Below, piece after piece: positions 56,626-64,000 of a stretch of 64,000 bases of DNA. The number at the start of each line of letters is the position of its first letter. Positions within the stretch are counted from its first letter, which is position 1. The position numbers and the translations under genes were made by a program. The stretch covers positions 132,516 to 196,515 of the forward strand of contig MU119261.1 of NCBI GenBank assembly GCA_014904845.1, read 5' to 3'. Under the pieces are notes generated by a model, which was given only the letters and a program-made list of their open reading frames with translations, searched no databases and had not been told where the DNA came from. The stretch comes from Acephala macrosclerotiorum (Eukaryota; Ascomycota; Leotiomycetes; Helotiales; Mollisiaceae).

Positions 56626-58651
56626 ATGCCGCCAGCGTCAAGAGGATGGATGTGGAGGCTCCAGAGATGGAGAAGGTGCACGGATTCTCTGATACTCCGG
56701 CGCAACGCGACTGCATCAGCACTGTCAAATCCTCTTGGACCCCCGATCAAGATCAAGCTTCGAGAATACCAAGAAGAATGCATCCAGGCAGTTTTATCAC
56801 ACTTGGATCAAGGCCACAAACGCCTTGGGATCTCTCTGGCCACGGGCGCTGGTAAGACAGTAGGTAACAAGCTATGCTGCAGACTATAAGAACTCTGCTA
56901 ACCTTTGACAGGTCATTTTTACCCAATTAATCGACCGTGTTCAACCACGTCCTGGAGATGCTGATCAGACCCTCATCTTGGCACATCGACAAGAACTGGT
57001 GGAGCAAGCTGCCAGACACTGCACGAATGCCTACCCTACAAAACGAGTCGAAATTGAGATGGGCTCTATGCACTCTAGCGGAGCAGCAGATATTACTGTG
57101 GCGAGCGTTCAAAGCATCATATCCGGCGACCGCATGTCTAAGTTTGATCCGAGCAGATTCAAGCTTGTTCTTGTCGACGAAGCCCATCACATTGTGGCGC
57201 CAGGATACATGAAGACGTTGGAACACTTTGGCTTGCACGAAGCCCGGCCTACTTCTCCTGCTTTAGTGGGAGTATCTGCCACATTGTCTCGATTCGATGG
57301 CCTGAGATTGGGTGCGGCAATAGACCAGATTGTCTACCACAAGGACTACATTGATATGATTGGGGAAAGGTGGCTTTCGGATGTTATCTTTACGACAGTC
57401 CATACCAAAGCCGACATTTCAAAAGTCAAGAAAGGACCAAGTGGGGATTTTCAGCCTAGTGAGCTTTCTCGAGTCGTCAACACCGAGTCAGTCAATGAGC
57501 TCACTGTCCGAAGCTGGCTTGAGAAGGCTCGAGAGAGGAACTCCACGTTGGCCTTCTGTGTAGACCTGGATCATGTGGTAGGATTGACCAACACGTTTCG
57601 GAAGTATGGAATTGATGCCCGATTCGTTACTGGTGATACTCCAAAAGTTGAGCGTAGCCAACGTCTTGATGAGTTCAGACGAGGTGGCTTTCAAGTCCTC
57701 GTAAATTGCGGCGTCTTCACAGAAGGGACCGACATTCCAAACATTGATTGCGTGTTACTAGCTCGTCCGACGAAGTCTAGGAATCTTCTTGTCCAGATGA
57801 TTGGACGAGGGATGAGATTGCATCCCGACAAGAAAGATTGTCATATCATCGATATGGTTGCCAGTCTCGAGACTGGTATTGTCACTACTCCGAGCCTTTT
57901 TGGCCTCGACCCACAGGAACTGGTCAAGGAAGCAAGTGTTCGGGACATTAAGAGCATCCAAGACCACAAAGAGGCAGAGGCGCTCAGGGTAGAAGAGGCT
58001 AAAAATTCCGCGAAAGAGACCCCAGATTCTGGACCAATCATCAAAAAGGTGACCTTCACCGATTACGCTTCCGTTTTCGACCTTATTCATGACACTACTG
58101 GGGAGCAGCACATCAGACAGATCTCTCCCTACTCGTGGGTTTGCGTTTCCGATGACAAATATGTTCTTTCAAACTCGAACGGATCATATTTGAAGATTGA
58201 GACAAGTCCTAATGCAGAAGACGGCTTTGTCGTCATCCAAACAGCAGCAATGAAGAAGGGGTCTACATCAAAGTCGCCTTTCATGAGACCACGACAGATA
58301 GCGCAGGCTGCAACATTCGCAGATGCGGTCCACGCAGCTGATACATTTGCAGCAAAAAGGTATCCGCACCAATTCATCTCGAGGAACCAGTCCTGGAGGA
58401 ACAAGCCCGCAACCGAAGGGCAGATATTCTTTTTGAATAAACTAAGACCAAAGAGCGATCCATTGACTGGCACGAGTCTGACCAAGGGCCGTGCAACCGA
58501 TATGATCACGAAGATCAAGCATGGTGCTCGGGGCAGGTTCGCCAGCATAGAAGCTGACAGGAGGAGAGAAGGCAGAGCCCAACTCAAGGTGGAACAGGAA
58601 CAGGCGCTACGGGAAAGGGAGAAGGTCTCGGTGGGACCTATGCTGGGTTGA
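56626..58651 (+). CDS. IRC3: Mitochondrial DEAD/DEAH-box helicase Irc3
   Basis: A 657-residue SF2 helicase from two exons (56626-56859 and 56912-58651). Yeast Irc3 is a double-stranded DNA helicase needed for mitochondrial DNA maintenance. An arginine-rich presequence (WMWRLQRWRRCTDSLILRRN) precedes motif Q-like LREYQEECIQAV. Walker A ATGAGKT is split by the intron directly after its Thr. Motif Ia-like LILAHRQELVEQA, DEAHH (about residue 167), VSATLSRFDG (motif III), the helicase C domain with TLAFCVDLDHV, FTEGTDIPN and QMIGRGMRLHP (motif VI) follow in order. A C-terminal region with WRNKPATEGQIFFLNKLRP is typical of fungal homologues. It shares a divergent promoter with the Rrn5-like gene. 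Confidence 0.95.
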
Positions 58652-60519
58652 AGAAGAGGTGGAAACCTCTACATCCATGATTTATGCAGCGATGCCCTGG
58701 AGTTATCTGGTGTATGTAATATAGCAAGGTCTAGACTACTGTACATGCCAAAATTTTGGAATTTTGAAAACTTCATTCTCTTGCTTAATGTATCGAAAGC
58801 GTGCTCCTGCATTAAATAAAGACTTTTGAAGACAAGCCACACCATGCTGTTCTTGCAATGATTGAAAGCGGGGTTAGCTGCAATGCTCCATTGTTAAACG
58901 ATTTCATGTGTGCCTTTCACGTAGTGTTTCCAGTGACTTTACTACAAAGGCATATTTAAATATCTCCTTCGCAGCAATCATTTGCCTCATTGCAAGCTTC
59001 ATTTCTGGATCTATGAGTAACCCCTTCTCAATCTCCCAGTCTTGTGTGGATAATAAAAGGCTGGGCTGGGCTAGGACACTGCATCCAACTTTATGTGACG
59101 TCTTGGCCAACAAGGATTTTTCGCTCAAGAAAATGCAGAACATTGTCCAGGTGAGACTAGGACTTTGCAAGCAATGTTTGCTTTCCGCTCTCTGCATTGT
59201 CCAGTGGCTTAGAGCCCAGAAGCCTATAGCCGTCGTATCACTCAAGCAGTAAAGCATCGGCCAACTTGAGCGGAGCCATCACAGTGTTAGTTGGCAGCGC
59301 TCATAAACTGTGCGTGAGTATCCTGTGTCTTCAATGTCGCAGGCTTGCCAGGACTTTTTGGAGCCAATTCCGTAGCACTTCTTCGGATAATTGCTTTCGG
59401 TTCGGATTCATGAATTCATACCAAGTATGATTCTATAGCATGAGTAAAGTCCCCGCGAAGCTGGAATATGGAAGACGCTCCGTTGCTGGCCGCCAGGTCG
59501 TAGGAAAGTTGTCTAACACCAGCCTATCCTCCCTATCGTGCTAACTAGGAAGACCATTCAAACCTGCCTCTGAGTTAGGAGAGCTACATACTTCTTATAT
59601 TGTCACCTTTATCACCTCGCACGTAATGAGAAGGTCCGCCAATGGATCGCGCAAGTACATAAGCGAGTCAAACAAATACACCCCCTTTACGTAGCGAGCA
59701 GCTACTTTTAGAGTCTCGCATAAGAGTTTATGCGAGATTCATAGTTAGCTTTTCCGTATATCTCTGCACGATACCATCTGTACCAAGCATACTGCAAATC
59801 TATCGCGTCACTGGACACAGCGTTTTCAATCTCCCGGTCTATCAAGGACAACTGAGGAAGCCAGGCGAGGCTGAGACGTTACATCAGTAAAGTCTCCTAG
59901 TGTTGGCCAGCCATCGACCTTGTTCACAGAAAGTGAACTCCAGAAAGTCCAGGTGAGGTTAGGAGAATGAGAGCGCTGATCAGATACATGCTCCTTCTTT
60001 TGCGTCCTCCAGGCAATAAAACAGTCACCTTCATGTGAGAAAGGAGGGCCCCTTTGTCAGTGGTCGCATTGCCCTATACGTAGAGAGAGATCAACCCGCA
60101 GTTTTGTACAGGGGCTTAAGCGAGAGTGTCGTAGACAGTCGCCCTTCTCATGAAAAATCTGTGCCCAGCCACAAAGCTCTCACAGGACTAGGACATTGTC
60201 GCATCATCTACCATTCATGTGACAAGATAATCACCTTCGTATGACGAGGCACTGCCCTAAACATAGTAAAAAGCCAGCGTGCAATTTGGCCTGGAGCTAA
60301 GCGAAATAAGCGAATCTCCCCCCTTTCTTTTCGTGTGCTTCCGTACGATGTCATAGAGAGCTCCCGCCAGAACCAGTTCTATCGCGTCATGTGAATGTCC
60401 CGTCCTATTCGAAACATTCAATTTACGGATTTTAGCGGAAGTTCTGTCCCTACTAGTAACTTCCGCTGTGCCTTCCCTCTCACCTTCCGCGCACCCTCCT
60501 CCTCCCGCGCTCCGCGAAA
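58652..60519. other. Gene-poor region, 1.9 kb, with one perfect hairpin
   Basis: Between IRC3 and the unidentified CxxC protein gene, both on the plus strand. Short frames (58904-59257 -, 60035-60244 +, 60257-60598 -) have no motif. A perfect 10-bp inverted repeat is at 59714-59737. No tRNA-like cloverleaf was recognised. Confidence 0.4.
59714..59737. repeat. Perfect inverted repeat, 10-bp arms, 4-nt loop
   Basis: TCTCGCATAA, loop GAGT, then TTATGCGAGA. It could form a hairpin in DNA or RNA. It is not followed by a U-run and lies about 1 kb from any gene. Confidence 0.85.
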
Positions 60520-62050
60520 ATGGAGAGCTCCTACCACCCCCCGCCCGAATCTCCCTGGTGGAAGGAGCGAGTCTCATACAGCGGAATGATGCTGCCACTC
60601 CCGGAACTCCACTACGTTGTCCCAGTCATCGCCGTTATCTCAGATACCTACGAAATGTCGTACTTTCTGCGTCCCTACAAGTCCTTCCCTCCCCCGTCCA
60701 ACAAGGACTATGAGCTCACCTCCGACGGAAAGAACCCCGCCCTCCTCCGCCGAACCATTCTCCGTAAACCCATGGAACACATTCCTGAGAACAGCGGCGA
60801 ACTCCTGGACGAACATCGAAGCAAAGAACCACCCAAGGACACCACCAATATGAAGAAGCATACCTTCCCTAACATCCGTAGTGAGAAACTCGCGAAGACG
60901 ATCGATTGGAGCCGATATGACACTGTTGGAGAGACTGACGTATTCGGTGGCTCGATCTACAGTGCTGAGGAAGCCATGGCCGATTTCAAGAAGATGATCA
61001 ATGACGGCGTGCACCTCGAGTATTGCAAGGTCTGCAAGAAGTCCCATATTCCTCCTGGTCCACCAATCACTTTGGCGGATCGGGATACTTGTGGTGCATA
61101 CCGTAAGTTACCCAATTGCTTGTTTGGTATCGGTATCCCATTGATCTGCTCCTCAAACCAGCCACAAACATAATACTAACACGCTGTAGTTCCAGAATGG
61201 TTCCCCAAGGAGCGATTTGAGAAGCCGCGGGATACGTTCAGAGATACTATGAGCACAATCAACCATCTGGAGGGCTACGAGAAGGACCCGACCCTTGTAT
61301 TTGACAAGTATCACCATAACGCTGATACGAAATGGGCTCCTCTTGGCCGTCAACATGGTGAGTCACTTGAGCAATATTCCCCCTTGCGCAATTGTAGAGA
61401 TCTCTCTGCTCTCCAGACATACCTACATTTCTAACCGAGGAAGAGACATACGAGATATACTGACTATGAGATTTACAGGAGGTTGGTGGAAGTGCCGTAT
61501 TGGTAGCGACGCCATCGAAGCAGAGCTACGCTGTGTCCCCTGCCATCGCCGTCGTACTCGACAAGAATTCGACCAGGAGCAACACGATAACCGCCTACAC
61601 CTCATGGCAAAATTGAACAGATTGAGGGATTGGGTTGCTAGACATATGAAGGTTGTCGCCGACAGAGACAAGGCAATCGCTCTGACCATGATCCGAGACC
61701 AATTCGCTAATGGTATGACGGTGTTTGGCCTACCTCCCAAGGAACCTGTCCCACCTCTCAGAATTCCTTATGATTCGGACGATGATGAGGGTGATTGGAA
61801 GATGGGTCCGTATGGTGGTCAGATTCCGTGGAAGGCGAAGAGAAATAAGGCAAAGAAGATTGTCGATGAGAGCATGCGAGGTTCTGAGTCTCCAGAGCTC
61901 AAGCCAATTGAACTCTATCATGATATGTCGGCTCTGGACTTGAACGTACTTGCCGACGAGAGTGGTCTGGCGATCTATGAGGGAGGCAGTGCTGGACAAT
62001 CTAGTGGTTCTGGTAGTTCTGCTTCACCAAGAAATACTCTTCTGCGTTGA
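60520..62050 (+). CDS. Unidentified fungal protein with two CxxC pairs
   Basis: Three exons (60520-61102, 61190-61357 and 61479-62050) yield 440 residues in one frame, ending SPRNTLLR. Features seen are an N-terminal Pro-rich start (YHPPPESPWW), then EYCKVCKKSH at about residue 170 and LRCVPCHRRRTRQEFDQEQH in exon 3. The two CxxC pairs could build one zinc site. An Arg/Lys-rich helix follows (LHLMAKLNRLRDWVARHMK), then an acidic patch (DSDDDEGDW) and a Ser/Gly-rich C-terminus. The exon join GAY-LPEWFPKERFEKPR and QHG-GWWKCR read smoothly. I do not recognise the family. A DNA- or RNA-associated zinc protein is plausible but unproven. The last codons and stop lie in a duplicated segment. Confidence 0.7.
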
Positions 62051-62332
62051 GGGTCGTGTCGTTTAGGTGCGTTTCCGTTTTCATTTCATGGCGTAATGAT
62101 ATCAAAACGGGCGTGGGTAGGGCATTTGAGTTTTTAGCGATGGTTTACGATGCTGGATGCTTTTACCTGGCGATCTGGTGCTGCTAGATTACTAGGAAAG
62201 CATCTTCTGCGTTGAGTTGCGTTTCGTTTGGAGACATTTCCATTTTCATGGCGTTAGGATATCAAAATGGGCGTGGCGAATATGGGCATTTGAGGCGTTG
62301 ACGAGATGGTTTGCGATGGTTTACGACGCTTA
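62038..62332. repeat. Imperfect direct duplication overlapping a gene's stop codon
   Basis: About 62038-62155 is repeated at 62203-62332 with small gaps and substitutions. TCTTCTGCGTTGAG, TTTTCAT...ATGGCGT, GATATCAAAA(C/T)GGGCGTGG, GGGCATTTGAG and GATGGTTTACGA appear in both, in the same order. The first copy contains the end of the CxxC protein gene, including its TGA. Confidence 0.8.
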
Positions 62333-62720
62333 CTGGTTACGATGGTTATGATGGTTACGGACTCTTTTCTATGGCCTAGACTGAACGGCGGTTCAGCAGC
62401 ACAGGGGGTAATTATGCAATGAAGCCTGATTTTACATATTTTTCTCTAATCTTGTGACTTGTGACGATACCCCTGGATCACGGCAGATAAATGTACCTAG
62501 AGGGGCATTGCAAATTCCTGAAACGGAACGCCGGGTTCGAGTATGCAGCGGCACCAAAGTAATGGACTTACATTGAGGATCCCAGCAGTGTGCTAGGAGA
62601 GGGGAACATTGCCGACGAGCTGTGATCATCTTCTGGGTATCAAGACTTGCTTGCATTCAGCTACTAACACAGTGCCACCAAAACGCCATCGCCAATGCCA
62701 ATCAAGTCTGTATAATTCAT
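62333..62720. other. Intergenic region between convergent genes
   Basis: 3' flanks of the CxxC protein gene and KRR1. A short run of GGTTACGATGG-like units occurs at about 62334-62358. No gene supported. Confidence 0.4.
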
Positions 62721-63870
<1,150 letters not shown>

Positions 63871-64000
63871 TTTGACTGCTATGGTGGGGTTGTACAAGCT
63901 TGAGCTTGAAATTCAAAAAAGTTCACAAGATTTCCTGATGTTTGAATCGGCCGCCGTACCGTTTTTCTCCGGGTCGGCTTTACATTTTTGCGAGAATCAC

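Overview
The window looks like a euchromatic piece of a filamentous ascomycete (Pezizomycotina) genome. Genes carry short spliceosomal introns of about 46-80 nt with GT-AG borders and CTAAC/CTGAC-like branch sites. Several products have their closest recognisable relatives in filamentous fungi, and one 1.9-kb insert shows the AT-rich decay expected of repeat-induced point mutation (RIP). A class such as Leotiomycetes is possible, but this is only an impression. All functional names rest on motif and family recognition by eye.

Left part (1-20.7 kb) is accessory-like. It holds the N-terminal third of a 5-oxoprolinase (-), a PLP aminotransferase interrupted by one stop codon (+), a class I glutamine amidotransferase (-) with a probable GC-AG intron, and a broken gene for a membrane-anchored double-RING/RBR ubiquitin ligase with a secreted Cys-rich N-terminus (+). 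These are followed by an isocitrate-lyase-family protein lacking the catalytic signature (-), an allantoate-permease-type MFS transporter (+), two divergently transcribed small secreted proteins sharing one cysteine spacing (- and +), a four-helix MARVEL-like protein (+), a decayed conserved fungal gene (+) and a GNAT acetyltransferase (-).

Middle part (20.9-35.6 kb) begins with a RIP-degraded terminal-inverted-repeat DNA transposon (20.9-22.8 kb). It then holds two unrelated short-chain dehydrogenases (-), a zinc-cluster-less transcription-factor-like protein (+), a small membrane protein (-), an MCH1-like MFS transporter (-), the serine incorporator TMS1 (+) and a third short-chain dehydrogenase (-). 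A 2.6-kb stretch with no supportable gene follows.

Right part (38.2-64 kb) is dense and housekeeping: GPI inositol-deacylase BST1, mismatch-repair endonuclease PMS1, a conserved tetraspan membrane protein, mitochondrial ferredoxin reductase ARH1 converging within 33 bp on the ETF alpha subunit, RSC/SWI-SNF subunit RSC8, a probable Pol I factor RRN5, the mitochondrial helicase IRC3, an unidentified CxxC protein and the ribosome-assembly factor KRR1. Two of these neighbours, ARH1 and ETF-alpha, are mitochondrial electron-transfer flavoproteins. No rRNA, tRNA or CRISPR was recognised, and there is no convincing biosynthetic cluster. The most unusual items are the receptor-like RBR ligase gene, the paired CX3CX3C-x11-CX3C secreted proteins, the signature-less isocitrate-lyase homologue and several gene breaks that can be pinned to single events.
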